Numbered from the stretch's first letter, positions 38,023 through 46,939 are shown. The stretch is DNA of 64,000 nt from Campylobacter peloridis LMG 23910 (GCF_000816785.1 NZ_CP007766.1:1240001-1304000); one strand, 5' to 3'. The notes: generated by a model from the sequence alone, not told the origin. Numbers and translations: made by a program.

Positions 38023-38610
38023 TTAATACCCAATTGTATCAAATTTTGCATTAGCTAAAACTAAAGCAAAAAGAACTTCTATATTATTTTCTTCCAAAAC
38101 TTTTTTAGCCTCCATTAAGCTATTTCCACTTGTAACTATATCATCTATCAAAATAACTGGATATTTTGGAAATTTCAAAAGTTTGTAAAGTCTTTTATTT
38201 TCTTTACGAAATTGCAAATTTTTACCACTATATTTTATTTTAGAACTAGCCTGCAAGGTAAAATACATAGGCTTTATAAATTTAGTTTTTAAATGATGTG
38301 TTAATATAGCTGTATGAGAATAATTTCCATATGTTTTATCATCTAAAGCTATAGCATTAATCATACATTGTGGATTAAAAAAATCTTTAAATTTAGCAAA
38401 ACTTAATTTTGCTAAGGCATTTAAGACAAAGTATCCTTGAAATTTATGTTTAAAATAAATCAAATGTTTTATTTGCTCATATTGGTAAAAATAATAAACC
38501 TTTAATCCATCTTCAAGTTCTCTAATACCTAAAGAATACTCCAAAAGTTCTTCTTTGCAAGCTGGACAAAAGCTTGCAAAAGAAAATCCATGGCAATTAA
38601 AACATCTCAC
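38023..38610 (-). CDS. ComF-family phosphoribosyltransferase-like protein
   Basis: This 195-residue protein has an N-terminal zinc-finger-like set of cysteines ([16 protein letters not shown]) and a C-terminal PRTase domain with the PRPP motif [13 protein letters not shown] near residue 160. ComF proteins are needed for natural DNA uptake. The C. jejuni gene at the same place, upstream of gyrA, is the one I recall as transformation gene ctsW. The start overlaps mapA by four bases and gyrA follows 14 bases later. Confidence 0.8.
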   Translation of the reverse strand: MRCFNCHGFSFASFCPACKEELLEYSLGIRELEDGLKVYYFYQYEQIKHLIYFKHKFQGYFVLNALAKLSFAKFKDFFNPQCMINAIALDDKTYGNYSHTAILTHHLKTKFIKPMYFTLQASSKIKYSGKNLQFRKENKRLYKLLKFPKYPVILIDDIVTSGNSLMEAKKVLEENNIEVLFALVLANAKFDTIGY

Positions 38611-39254
38611 AAAGAACTAATAATATCAGCAGCTTTATTTGCCACTTGCTTTATAAGTAATTGCGTATAAAAAGGCAAATCAGTAATTTTGTTAAAACCT
38701 TGCACTTCTTGTTTTGTTTTTATATTAACTCTTTTATTTGTATTAATATCTTTAAGCTCTAATTGGCTTGCTACAATAGAAAAAAGCGAATTAGAATCAA
38801 ATTTAGAATAAAAATCATTAAAACTTAAATCTACTCTTAAAATATAAGGTGAATTTTGAGTATCATCAACCACTATAATACCTCTATTTTCTAACTCTTC
38901 TTTTAAAAATACATAAAAATAATAATTAAAATTTTCATTAATATAATAATTTTTTCCATTTGATGATGAATATTTTAAATTTTCATTTAAGTCATAAATT
39001 CTATGTATATAAACTTTCTTTAGTGAAGCACTTTTGTCTATTGTTCTTTTATTGGAGCAATATTTTAATCCTACATCGCTAATATATCTTAACCCTTGAA
39101 TTTTAGCTTCATAAGCTTTAGAGTCTGAAGGATTATAGCATTGAGCTTGAATTTTTATAACCTCATTTACCCTTGCAACACCTTGATTTTTAGAATTTAT
39201 CGCACATGCACTAAAAAATAAGACCAAAAATAATAAAAGTATTTTTTTTATCAT
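38607..39254 (-). CDS. mapA: Outer-membrane lipoprotein MapA
   Basis: This 215-residue lipoprotein has signal peptide and lipobox FSAC (Cys17). Size, position before the comF-like gene and gyrA, and lipoprotein nature match C. jejuni MapA, an antigenic outer-membrane lipoprotein also used as a species marker. The body includes SPYILRVDLSFNDFYSKFDS, resembling auxiliary lipoproteins of ABC-type transport systems. The function is not established. It opens the mapA-comF-gyrA unit; the promoter must lie in the 203-base divergent spacer. Confidence 0.75.
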   Translation of the reverse strand: MIKKILLLFLVLFFSACAINSKNQGVARVNEVIKIQAQCYNPSDSKAYEAKIQGLRYISDVGLKYCSNKRTIDKSASLKKVYIHRIYDLNENLKYSSSNGKNYYINENFNYYFYVFLKEELENRGIIVVDDTQNSPYILRVDLSFNDFYSKFDSNSLFSIVASQLELKDINTNKRVNIKTKQEVQGFNKITDLPFYTQLLIKQVANKAADIISSL

Positions 39255-39413
39255 AATTTTTCCTCGAATTTTAATCTTTAAAAGAATTTAAAATATAAAA
39301 CAGCAAAAATTATACCAAAAAATAAATTTAAATAAAAATTTACTTTTTTTCACATAATTTGATATTAAATAAAAAATTTAAATAAAAAGTTGATATTTAA
39401 AAGAAAATTCATC

Positions 39414-39419
39414 TAGAAT
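39414..39419 (+). promoter_or_regulatory. Possible -10 element (TAGAAT) for the DASS transporter gene
   Basis: TAGAAT 39 bases before the ATG at 39458, in a spacer of 203 bases that otherwise shows only A/T-rich sequence and the start region of mapA on the other strand. An AAGGAGT ribosome site follows at the right distance from the ATG. Confidence 0.35.
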
Positions 39420-39457
39420 ATGTTACAAAACTACAATTTTTTTAAGGAGTAATTTCA

Positions 39458-40819
39458 ATGAGTTCAAATACAAAAACACTGATCGTTATAGCAGATTTGG
39501 TGCTTTTCATTGCCTTGCTTTATTTTTCGCCTTTTGGAGAAACCAAGGTTAATCAAGGTTTATCTTTGCTAATTTTTATAGCAATACTTTGGCTTAGTGA
39601 AGCCTTGCATGTTACAATTACAGCTATTTTAGTTCCTGTTTTGGCTGCTATTTTGGGTTTATTGCCTACACCAAAAGCGTTGGCAGGCTTTGCTGATTCT
39701 AATATATTTTTGTTTTTTGGGGGTTTTGCTTTAGCTGCTGCAATGCATCATCAAAAACTAGACAAAATGATTGCACATAAAATTCTTACATTAGCAAAGG
39801 GACATTTAGGATTATCAAGTTTATATATTTTCATAACAACTGCATTTTTATCTATGTGGATGAGTAATACCGCAACAGCTGCTATGATGCTTCCACTTGC
39901 CATAGGTATGTTAGCTTCACTTGATCCTGAAAAAGAAAGAAATACTTATGTTTTTATACTTTTAGGTATAGCCTTTAGTGCTAGTATAGGTGGTATAGGA
40001 ACTATAGTAGGAACTCCTCCAAATGCTATAGTTGCTACTCAATTACACATTAGCTTCGCACAATGGCTTCAATATGGAATTCCTATTGTTTTGATTTTTT
40101 TACCTGCAATGATTTTTATCTTATATTTTATGTTTAAACCTAAATTTAATATGCAAGTAAATCTTCATACTGAACATATAGAATTAACAAGACCTAGAAT
40201 TATCACTTTGGTTATCTTTTTAGCTGTAGCATTATCTTGGATTTTTAGTAGCAAAATTAGCCCAATTATCACAAGTATCTTTGGACATAAAATAGCAAAC
40301 CTTGATTCAATCATTGCATTATTAGCTGCTATTTTAGTTTGTAGTTTTAGGGTTATTGATTGGAAAAGTATTCAAAAAAATACAGATTGGGGTGTTTTGA
40401 TGCTTTTTGGTGGTGGTATAACGCTAAGTATTGTGTTAAAAGATTCAGGAGCAAGTAAAGTAATGGCTGATACTATGATTTCTTTTATAGAGAATGGACA
40501 TTTGTTTATCATAGGCTTAATAGTAGCCCTTTTTATAGTATTTTTAACAGAATTTACTTCAAATACCGCTTCAGCAGCTTTGCTTGTGCCTTTATTTATA
40601 TCTATAGCAGAGACTTTAGGGGTTCCTGCTTTAGGACTTGCATTAATCATTGCTATAGGCGCTTCTTGTGCTTTTATGCTACCAGTTGCAACACCGCCAA
40701 ATGCTATAGTATTTGGAACAGGCCATATCAAACAACAAGAAATGGTAAAAGTAGGAATAGTTTTAAATATTTTCTGCTCTGTAGCTTTAGCAGTAATTGC
40801 ATATTTCTTCTGGCTTTAA
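39458..40819 (+). CDS. DASS (SLC13) family sodium:dicarboxylate/sulfate-type symporter
   Basis: This 453-residue inner-membrane transporter has about 11 membrane segments. Both SNT substrate/Na+ motifs are present: MWMSNTATAAMMLPLA near residue 130 and TEFTSNTASAALLVP near residue 367. The helical-hairpin loops GTIVGTPPNAIV and LPVATPPNAIVFGTG follow them. Family members carry succinate, malate, citrate or sulfate with Na+. Dicarboxylate is more likely given two full SNT motifs, but the substrate cannot be read from sequence. It is a single gene with its own terminator. Confidence 0.88.
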   Translation: MSSNTKTLIVIADLVLFIALLYFSPFGETKVNQGLSLLIFIAILWLSEALHVTITAILVPVLAAILGLLPTPKALAGFADSNIFLFFGGFALAAAMHHQKLDKMIAHKILTLAKGHLGLSSLYIFITTAFLSMWMSNTATAAMMLPLAIGMLASLDPEKERNTYVFILLGIAFSASIGGIGTIVGTPPNAIVATQLHISFAQWLQYGIPIVLIFLPAMIFILYFMFKPKFNMQVNLHTEHIELTRPRIITLVIFLAVALSWIFSSKISPIITSIFGHKIANLDSIIALLAAILVCSFRVIDWKSIQKNTDWGVLMLFGGGITLSIVLKDSGASKVMADTMISFIENGHLFIIGLIVALFIVFLTEFTSNTASAALLVPLFISIAETLGVPALGLALIIAIGASCAFMLPVATPPNAIVFGTGHIKQQEMVKVGIVLNIFCSVALAVIAYFFWL

Positions 40820-41440
40820 TCTTTTAACCCTTTTTTGGGTTAAAAGATTTTTACATTCTAAAACATAATCTTTTAAATTTTCACTTTTATAAAAAGCTTC
40901 TCTTATACATACACCCGCTATATTTAAATTTTTTAATTGCAATATAGTCTGAGTATTTATCCCACCTATAGCATAAAGGGGAATTTTTGAGATTTTTAGC
41001 ATAGCTTTTAATTCTTCTATACCCTTTGGCTTTAAATTAGCCTTGCATGCACTTTGAAAAACATGGCCAAAAAAAGCATAATTAACTTTAAATTTATAAG
41101 CTAATTCTAATTCTTCTTTAGAGTGTATGGAAGTGCCTAAACTATGAAAATATTTATAAAGATTTGGTTCTTGATTTAATAAATTTAAAGGCGCGTGAAA
41201 AAAACGATGATTTAATTTTAAACTTTGCCTATAAAAATTATGCAAAATACAATGAAGGTTTTTTTTCGCACAAATTTTTAAAACTTCTTTTGCTAAGGCA
41301 TAATAACCATCCTCATCTAATTGTTTTTGCCTTAAAACTAGAGCATCAACACTGCTTTTACTTAATTTTTCAACAAAATTTATAGCATCATCTTGAGTGC
41401 TAAAATCAGTGCTAATGGCAATAATTTTTTTATCCCACAT
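40787..41440 (-). CDS. tenI: Thiazole tautomerase TenI (ThiE-like fold)
   Basis: This 217-residue TIM barrel related to ThiE lacks the ThiE substrate residues: the NDR region reads LHNFYRQSLKLNHRF and the TPSKKD loop is absent. It has YAFFGHVFQSACKANLKPKG, which parallels the TenI segment with its catalytic His (GHVF) and downstream CK. TenI aromatises the thiazole product of ThiG. Position directly after thiG-thiH supports this. A GTG at 41452 also opens the frame; the ATG at 41440 overlaps thiH by 11 bases. The last 33 bases overlap the DASS gene convergently. Confidence 0.78.
   Translation of the reverse strand: MWDKKIIAISTDFSTQDDAINFVEKLSKSSVDALVLRQKQLDEDGYYALAKEVLKICAKKNLHCILHNFYRQSLKLNHRFFHAPLNLLNQEPNLYKYFHSLGTSIHSKEELELAYKFKVNYAFFGHVFQSACKANLKPKGIEELKAMLKISKIPLYAIGGINTQTILQLKNLNIAGVCIREAFYKSENLKDYVLECKNLLTQKRVKRLKPEEICNYC
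40818..40849 (+). terminator. Rho-independent terminator of the DASS gene, lying inside tenI
   Basis: Thirteen-base arms AATCTTTTAACCC (40818-40830) and GGGTTAAAAGATT (40837-40849) around loop TTTTTT, followed by TTTTA. It starts at the stop codon of the transporter and is wholly contained in the coding sequence of the convergent tenI gene. Confidence 0.8.
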
Positions 41441-42563
41441 AGATATTATCACTCATTATAGCTTGCAAATTTGCATTTTTTAGCATAGCTAAAACCTCAT
41501 CAACGCTGCGTATATCGCTGATTTGAAACTGATCATCGCCTTTTTTATTGCCTTGGTGTTCTCCTATGCCCACACTTACTCCAGCGCTTAATTTCGTAGC
41601 CACAAATTTAATCACCCCATCTCTAAAATCTGCATCTTCTCGCGTTGAAATGGTGATATTTGCAAATGGCAAAAATAATCTATAAGCACACAATACTTGC
41701 AAAAGTCTTGTTTGGCTTACATCTTTGGGATGAATTTTTTTATTATTTAAAATAGGCCTTAATCTTGGAGTGGATAATGAAATTTCAGCATGAGGGTATT
41801 TTTGCTGTAAAAAATACGCATGCAAAGCCGTAGCAAAAGCATCTTTTCTAAAATCATCTATGCCAAGTAAAGCCCCAAAAGCAACCCCTCTCATACCTGC
41901 TTTTAAAGCACGCTCTTGCGCATCAAAACGATACTCAAAAACACTTTTTTCACCTTCAATATGAATTTTAGAATATTTTTTGATATTGTAAGTTTCTTGA
42001 TAAACACTTACATACTCACAACCTTTTTCATGAAGCAGTGCATACTCATCTACATTCATAGGATAAACTTCAACTCCAACGACTTTAAAATACTCTTTTG
42101 CTATCTTGCAAGCTTTAGCAAGATACTCCACACTAGCATACTCTCTACCCTCACCCGTTAAAAGTAAAATTTCTTCCAAGCCACTTTTTTTAATCTCTTG
42201 CATTTCTTTGTGAATTTCAGCCTCATTTAGCTTGGCGCGTTTGATTTTATTACCCTTTTGAAAGCCACAATATGTGCATTTGCTATTGCAAAAATTAGAC
42301 AAATACAAGGGGGTAAAAATACTTCTTGAATTTCCAAAATTCCTTTGGGTGATTAAATTTGCTTTTTGTGCTAAATCTTCTATAAAATCTTGCGCTGTGC
42401 TTGAAAGTAAAATGTTTAAATCCTCTGAATTTAAATAATCCTTACTCAAAGCTTTTTTAACATCTAAAGGTTTGATTTTACTTTCATCGAAATTTTTAAG
42501 TGCATCAAAAACCTTGGTTAAAATTTCACTTTCAATTTTTTGCATGTGAGGATAAAATTGCAT
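41430..42563 (-). CDS. thiH: 2-iminoacetate synthase (tyrosine lyase)
   Basis: This 377-residue radical SAM enzyme splits tyrosine to dehydroglycine and p-cresol, supplying the glycine-derived part of the thiazole under low oxygen. The cluster motif CNSKCTYCGF (C-X3-C-X2-C) lies near residue 93, and the C-terminus has VGIGEHQGNKKGDDQFQISD, a ThiH hallmark. It sits between thiG and tenI. The choice of ThiH rather than glycine oxidase fits a microaerophile. Confidence 0.94.
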   Translation of the reverse strand: MQFYPHMQKIESEILTKVFDALKNFDESKIKPLDVKKALSKDYLNSEDLNILLSSTAQDFIEDLAQKANLITQRNFGNSRSIFTPLYLSNFCNSKCTYCGFQKGNKIKRAKLNEAEIHKEMQEIKKSGLEEILLLTGEGREYASVEYLAKACKIAKEYFKVVGVEVYPMNVDEYALLHEKGCEYVSVYQETYNIKKYSKIHIEGEKSVFEYRFDAQERALKAGMRGVAFGALLGIDDFRKDAFATALHAYFLQQKYPHAEISLSTPRLRPILNNKKIHPKDVSQTRLLQVLCAYRLFLPFANITISTREDADFRDGVIKFVATKLSAGVSVGIGEHQGNKKGDDQFQISDIRSVDEVLAMLKNANLQAIMSDNIYVG

Positions 42564-42564
42564 T

Positions 42565-43323
42565 TTAATCCCTTAAAAATCCACTCAAAGGCGAACTTGC
42601 ACTTGGCATAGCCTCACTTGCTAAACCTGCTAAATACCCCATTCTTCCTGCTTTTATAGCCAAAGCAAAAGCTTTTGCCATTAAAGCTACATCTTTAGCT
42701 TGTGCTATAGCAGTATTTGCCATCACCGCACTTACTCCCATTTGCATAGCCTCACTTGCTTGTGCAGGGTTTGCTAAACCTGCATCTACTATAATAGGCA
42801 AAGCAATTTCATTTAATAAAATTTGTATGAATTCTTTAGTTTTTAAGCCTTTATTGCTCCCTATGGGTGATCCAAGTGGCATTATAGCAGCAGCTCCTGC
42901 ACTAACCATAGCACGGGCTGCATATAAATCAGGATACATATAAACTAAAGGTGTAAAACCCTCATTTGCTAAAAGTTCAGTAGCTTTAATGCTTTCATAA
43001 TTATCTGGCAATAAATACTTACTATCGCCAATTACTTCTACTTTTATCATATCCCCACAACCAAGCTCTCTTGCAAGTTTTGCTATACGCAAAGCTTCAT
43101 TAGCATTTCTTGCGCCTGAAGTATTTGGCAAAAGCTTAATGTGCTTTGGGATAAAATCAAGTATATTTTCTATGCCTTTATCATTTACCCTGCGTAAAGC
43201 TAAAGTGATGATTTCTACCTTAGCTTCTTCTATGGCTGATTTTATAAGCTCAAAAGAAAATTTTCCAGAACCTAAAATAAAACGAGAATTAAACTCATGT
43301 TTTCCTATTTTTAATTTATCCAT
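42565..43323 (-). CDS. thiG: Thiazole synthase
   Basis: This 252-residue TIM barrel forms the thiazole ring from deoxyxylulose phosphate, dehydroglycine and ThiS thiocarboxylate. Key segments are FILGSGKF at the N-terminus, LLPNTSGARNANEALRIA, the Schiff-base lysine in DMIKVEVIGD near residue 97, and the phosphate-binding IMPLGSPIGSNKGL. It overlaps thiF by one base. Confidence 0.95.
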   Translation of the reverse strand: MDKLKIGKHEFNSRFILGSGKFSFELIKSAIEEAKVEIITLALRRVNDKGIENILDFIPKHIKLLPNTSGARNANEALRIAKLARELGCGDMIKVEVIGDSKYLLPDNYESIKATELLANEGFTPLVYMYPDLYAARAMVSAGAAAIMPLGSPIGSNKGLKTKEFIQILLNEIALPIIVDAGLANPAQASEAMQMGVSAVMANTAIAQAKDVALMAKAFALAIKAGRMGYLAGLASEAMPSASSPLSGFLRD

Positions 43324-44120
43324 TACTCACCCACTAAAAGCTCTAAAACTAAATTTGCTTGATGTCCTGCGCAAATATTTACACGCGGAGCCATAAGTCC
43401 ATTGCCTACTTTTGCTTCATTTTTTAAATCCCCGCACACATAAAAATTTTTTGCTATTTTTCTTGTTTGTATGCTATTGCTATCTCCATAACCTGCTAAA
43501 CCAGAACCACAAATTAATGGTTTTTGTGGATAAAATTTATGAAAATTTTGTGCTAAAAGGGCTTTATATTTTGCACTATCAAAGGCTTCACAAACTATAT
43601 CATCATTTATAAAAAGCTCGGCTATGTTTTCTTTTTCTATTTTTAAAACTTGTGCAAACACTTCTATAAAAGGATTAATCTTGCTAATTTGTTCTTTTAA
43701 AGCTTCAGCTTTAAATTTGCCTAAATCTTCTATCATATAAGCTTGGCGGTTAAGATTGCTTGGCTCAATTACATCAAAATCAATCAAATGAAGCCTACCA
43801 ACCCCACTTCTTGCCAAATTTATAGCTATATGCGAGCCAAGTCCACCAAGCCCACAAATTGCCACACTTGCTTTTTTTAATTTATCATGCAATTTTGGAG
43901 TATGTCTTGCTCTCATCATCGCATCAAGAGCTTCATAAGGGGGCAAAGTGTTTTTTTCTATACAAAAAAGCTCATCATTTTCTTTTAAATCTAAATTTTC
44001 TTTTGTCGCAAAACCATTGACTATCCACACATCATTTTCATTTTTACTCACACTTTGAAAAAATTCCAAAGTGTTTTTAAAAGCTGTATTTACCATACTA
44101 CCATTAAATTTAATTTTCAT
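43323..44120 (-). CDS. thiF: ThiS adenylyltransferase
   Basis: This 265-residue E1-like enzyme adenylates the C-terminus of ThiS so that sulfur can be loaded. The ATP-binding motif GLGGLGSHIAINLARSGVG and the following LIDFDVIEPSNLNRQ are clear at about residues 89-124. An extra N-terminal part of about 80 residues precedes the E1 fold. A TTG at 44123 opens the frame, but the ATG at 44120 overlaps the thiS TGA and is preferred. Confidence 0.9.
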   Translation of the reverse strand: MKIKFNGSMVNTAFKNTLEFFQSVSKNENDVWIVNGFATKENLDLKENDELFCIEKNTLPPYEALDAMMRARHTPKLHDKLKKASVAICGLGGLGSHIAINLARSGVGRLHLIDFDVIEPSNLNRQAYMIEDLGKFKAEALKEQISKINPFIEVFAQVLKIEKENIAELFINDDIVCEAFDSAKYKALLAQNFHKFYPQKPLICGSGLAGYGDSNSIQTRKIAKNFYVCGDLKNEAKVGNGLMAPRVNICAGHQANLVLELLVGE

Positions 44121-44311
44121 CAACCACCCCCTACAAAAGTAACAATTTCTGCTTTATCATTTTCTTTTAAAATTAGATTTTCAAATTTATCCCTTGGGAT
44201 AATTTCTCCATTTAATTCTAAAGCAATAAATTCTATTTTTAATTGCTTTTCTTTAACATAATCCATAAATCTAAGCTCTTTTAATTCAAGCTTTTGCCCG
44301 TTAATAATCAT
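44120..44311 (-). CDS. thiS: Sulfur carrier protein ThiS
   Basis: This 63-residue ubiquitin-like protein ends in the required Gly-Gly (FVGGG), with one extra glycine. ThiF adenylates this end and it becomes the thiocarboxylate sulfur donor for ThiG. It is the first gene of thiS-thiF-thiG-thiH-tenI. Only 28 bases separate it from the HEPN-like gene upstream, holding an AAAGG ribosome site. The operon promoter is therefore probably upstream of, or inside, that gene. Confidence 0.9.
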   Translation of the reverse strand: MIINGQKLELKELRFMDYVKEKQLKIEFIALELNGEIIPRDKFENLILKENDKAEIVTFVGGG

Positions 44312-44339
44312 TTAAAACCTTTATTTGCTTAAAAATATT

Positions 44340-45101
44340 TTAATTACCTATATTATTATAATTAAATTTTAAAACAATAGCTTCTTTTATGTTTCCAATA
44401 TCAATAGCATCTTCTAAATTATAACCAAGTCTTAAAAGCAAAATTTCTAAATCTTTTTTAAATTTTATTTTTGTAGGTTTATTATGAAAGATTTCATTTC
44501 TAGCTTTTCTTATTTGGCTTAACTTTGTTTTAAGATGTTCTTTTGTGCCAAAACTTGGTAAAATTTGATTTTTATATATTTTTTTATCTTTAAATATATA
44601 AGCAAACTCTTTCCAATGATCTATTAATATCTCTTCTAAATCAATCAAACAAAAATTATCAAAAATTTGCCAAGTATTCTTATAATCATCTATTTTTTGA
44701 CATCTATTTTTGACCTTTTTTAAAAGATTTTTTAATGCAAAATTAAAAACATCATTATTACCAAATCTAAACCAATTATCTTCTAATTCATTGTATAAAT
44801 TTGCTATTTTTACAGCTAAAGTGCTTCTTAGAGCATTTTCATAACATTGCAAAAGTAAAAAATTTGCTTGATGATTTTTACGCCTTTTAGAATAAATTTT
44901 CATAATCAACTCAAACAAGTCTTCACATTCTTGATTTTTTTCTAAAATTTTTTGTGCTTCTTTACAGGCTCCCCATAAATAACCAAAATGTAAGACATTA
45001 ATTCCTTTTATCATTCTAAATTTAAAGTCTTTTTTTAAATTATAATTTATAAATAATTTTTCTATTTTTTCATAACTACTTACATCAAGCTCAAAAGACA
45101 T
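44340..45101 (-). CDS. HEPN-type protein, possible RNase or abortive-infection factor
   Basis: This 253-residue soluble helical protein carries RKARNEIFHNKP near the C-terminus, with Arg201-Asn202-x3-His206 matching the R-X4-6-H motif of HEPN domains. Many HEPN proteins are RNases in toxin-antitoxin or phage-defence systems, but some are inactive. No nucleotidyltransferase (MNT) or other obvious antitoxin gene is adjacent. The codons are extremely A/T-rich. It sits between dapE and thiS, positions I remember as adjacent in C. jejuni, which suggests an insertion. The ATG has a TAGGA site. Confidence 0.6.
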   Translation of the reverse strand: MSFELDVSSYEKIEKLFINYNLKKDFKFRMIKGINVLHFGYLWGACKEAQKILEKNQECEDLFELIMKIYSKRRKNHQANFLLLQCYENALRSTLAVKIANLYNELEDNWFRFGNNDVFNFALKNLLKKVKNRCQKIDDYKNTWQIFDNFCLIDLEEILIDHWKEFAYIFKDKKIYKNQILPSFGTKEHLKTKLSQIRKARNEIFHNKPTKIKFKKDLEILLLRLGYNLEDAIDIGNIKEAIVLKFNYNNIGN

Positions 45102-45138
45102 TTTAATTCCTATTAATCATATTTTAAAAAACTAATGT

Positions 45139-45144
45139 TATAAT
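45139..45144 (+). promoter_or_regulatory. Extended -10 promoter (TGTTATAAT) of a putative small RNA
   Basis: TATAAT preceded by TGT, the extended -10 form, on the plus strand. It points into the structured segment starting near 45151, away from the divergent HEPN-like gene. Confidence 0.5.
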
Positions 45145-45150
45145 TTCAGA

Positions 45151-45222
45151 AGTTTAGAGGGCTAACTTGCCGTCAGTTGCGAGGTACTCTTAAATGAGAG
45201 GCTACTCTAAATTCTTTATTAT
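45151..45222 (+). ncRNA. Putative structured small RNA with a three-way junction
   Basis: The 140-base spacer between dapE and the HEPN-like gene is unusually GC-rich for this genome in its centre and folds well by eye. P1 pairs TTTAGAG (45153-45159) with CTCTAAA (45205-45211). P2 pairs GC and AACT (45161-45167) with AGTTGC (45175-45180), with one bulge and loop TGCCGTC. P3 pairs CTCTT (45187-45191) with GAGAG (45196-45200). A T-rich stretch follows P1. It matches no RNA family I know. The strand is uncertain, since the same stems can form in the 5' leader of the HEPN gene. Confidence 0.45.
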
Positions 45223-45241
45223 GCATTTTCAAAAATATTTC

Positions 45242-46342
45242 CTAGTTAAAATTCTCTATCAAATCTTTAAAAATCAAATACAATTTTTCAAGCTCTTCTA
45301 TGCTAACTCTTTCATCAATAGCATGAATTCTATCATTACACACGCCAAATTCCACAACCTTCACGCCAAACTCAGCAAAATATCTTGCATCACTTGTGCC
45401 ACCTTTAGTGTTAAGCTCTGGCACCACTTGGGTGATTTTTTGCACGCTTTCATTTAACTTTTGCACGATTTTAGAATCATTTTGAGTTAAAAATGGCTTA
45501 GAACTTTGATTTATACAAAGCTCATAATCAAGCCCTTCGCAAATTTTTTCCACATAAGCTTTTACATCTTCTAGGCTAGTTTGTGGAGAATTTCTTACAT
45601 TAAACATTAATTTTAAATCATTTGGAGTGACATTACACACTTCCATACCACCGCGTATATCGGTGATAACGATTTTAGATGGTGCAAAAACCTCATCACC
45701 TGGATCAAGATCAAACCCTGCTAAAAATTTCAACGCAAAAGCAAAATTATGCACAGGATTAATGCATTTTTGCGGGTATGCTACATGGCCTTGTTTGCCT
45801 TTAATGAGTAATTTTGCATTAATAGAACCACGACGCCCTATTTTAATACTATCTCCAAATTTTTTATCACAAGTTGGCTCAGCAACCACAGCAAAATCAG
45901 GTAGCATATTTTTTTCTTGCATAAATTTAAGCACTTCAAGCGTGCCAAATTTGGCCTCACCCTCTTCATCAGATGTTAAAATAAGCGAAATTCTTCCTTT
46001 GAAATTTTCAGCTTCTTTAGCCGCACACATAAAAGCAGCCACACCACTTTTCATATCTTGTGCGCCTCTTGCATAGATAAATCCATCTTTTTCCAAAGGT
46101 TCAAAAGCATTACTACTCCAACCCTCACCCGCAGGCACTACATCAACATGCCCGCCAAAAGCTAAATGCACGCCATCATCGCTAAATTTTTTAGTCAGCA
46201 AAAGGTTTTTAACCCCTTCTTTTTCTATAAAAAAAGCTTCAAAATCGCTTAACTCCACTGCGATGTAATTTAACGCACCATCATCATCTGGGGTAATGGA
46301 TTTAAATTTAACCAATTCTTTAAAAATTTCAACTACTTGCAT
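45242..46342 (-). CDS. dapE: Succinyl-diaminopimelate desuccinylase
   Basis: This 366-residue dinuclear zinc M20 peptidase-family enzyme makes L,L-diaminopimelate for lysine and peptidoglycan synthesis. Metal-binding and catalytic segments are [14 protein letters not shown] (His64 region), [13 protein letters not shown] and [13 protein letters not shown], with [10 protein letters not shown] near residue 316. Length is typical. It is followed upstream by a LysE-type exporter gene three bases away. Confidence 0.94.
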   Translation of the reverse strand: MQVVEIFKELVKFKSITPDDDGALNYIAVELSDFEAFFIEKEGVKNLLLTKKFSDDGVHLAFGGHVDVVPAGEGWSSNAFEPLEKDGFIYARGAQDMKSGVAAFMCAAKEAENFKGRISLILTSDEEGEAKFGTLEVLKFMQEKNMLPDFAVVAEPTCDKKFGDSIKIGRRGSINAKLLIKGKQGHVAYPQKCINPVHNFAFALKFLAGFDLDPGDEVFAPSKIVITDIRGGMEVCNVTPNDLKLMFNVRNSPQTSLEDVKAYVEKICEGLDYELCINQSSKPFLTQNDSKIVQKLNESVQKITQVVPELNTKGGTSDARYFAEFGVKVVEFGVCNDRIHAIDERVSIEELEKLYLIFKDLIENFN

Positions 46343-46345
46343 GTT

Positions 46346-46939
46346 TTATCCTATAAAAGCTTTATACAATAATGAAAGAGCAAAATACTCTAAAATGATT
46401 GCTGAAAAAAGGTTGATATAAAATATATGTTTATCTTTTACAAGAGCCTTAAATTTAGATACAAAAAAAGATAAAGTAAAAACCCAAAACACAATAAATC
46501 CAACCAAACCAAAAAGCAAAGCAAAAGAATTTTTACTTTGCATACTAAGTCCTGCTACACTCAACCAAAAACCTATCACATAAGGATTTGTAATATTTAA
46601 AAAAAATCCTTTACTAAAACCCTTTAGAGGATGTGTTTTATGAACTTTATTTAGATTAACATTTCTTGTTTTTTTTAGCATTAAAAACACCATAAAACTT
46701 AGAAAGAAAAATCCAAAAACAGCTAGTATTTTATTAAAAATTTCATTATTTGCAAAACTTAAAAGCCCAAGATTAATTAAAATTAAAAAAACTATATCCG
46801 CACTTAAAGCTCCAAGTCCTACACAAAAAGCATTTTTAAAAGATGATAAGGCTGTATTTAAAATCAAAATATTCACAGGCCCAAAAGGCACAGCAACGCC
46901 CATACCTAAAATAATTCCATGTAAAATCGCTTCTAACAT
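46346..46939 (-). CDS. LysE/RhtB family amino-acid exporter
   Basis: This 197-residue membrane protein has six hydrophobic segments. The N-terminal GMGVAVPFGPVNILILNTAL is the conserved GPV/I loop of the LysE superfamily. These proteins export basic or neutral amino acids or their derivatives. Its place beside dapE could mean lysine pathway overflow, but that is inference. It overlaps the sirtuin gene by seven bases. Confidence 0.85.
   Translation of the reverse strand: MLEAILHGIILGMGVAVPFGPVNILILNTALSSFKNAFCVGLGALSADIVFLILINLGLLSFANNEIFNKILAVFGFFFLSFMVFLMLKKTRNVNLNKVHKTHPLKGFSKGFFLNITNPYVIGFWLSVAGLSMQSKNSFALLFGLVGFIVFWVFTLSFFVSKFKALVKDKHIFYINLFSAIILEYFALSLLYKAFIG

Noticed and set aside
45151-45222. 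The structured spacer as a TPP or other known riboswitch, or a tRNA
   Set aside because: The conserved cores of the TPP, preQ1 and purine classes are missing on both strands, and there is no T-loop sequence or cloverleaf, so I keep it as an unassigned structure.
45627-46076. A 149-codon open frame on the plus strand inside dapE
   Set aside because: It is the complement of dapE catalytic segments and shows no protein-family features or start signal.
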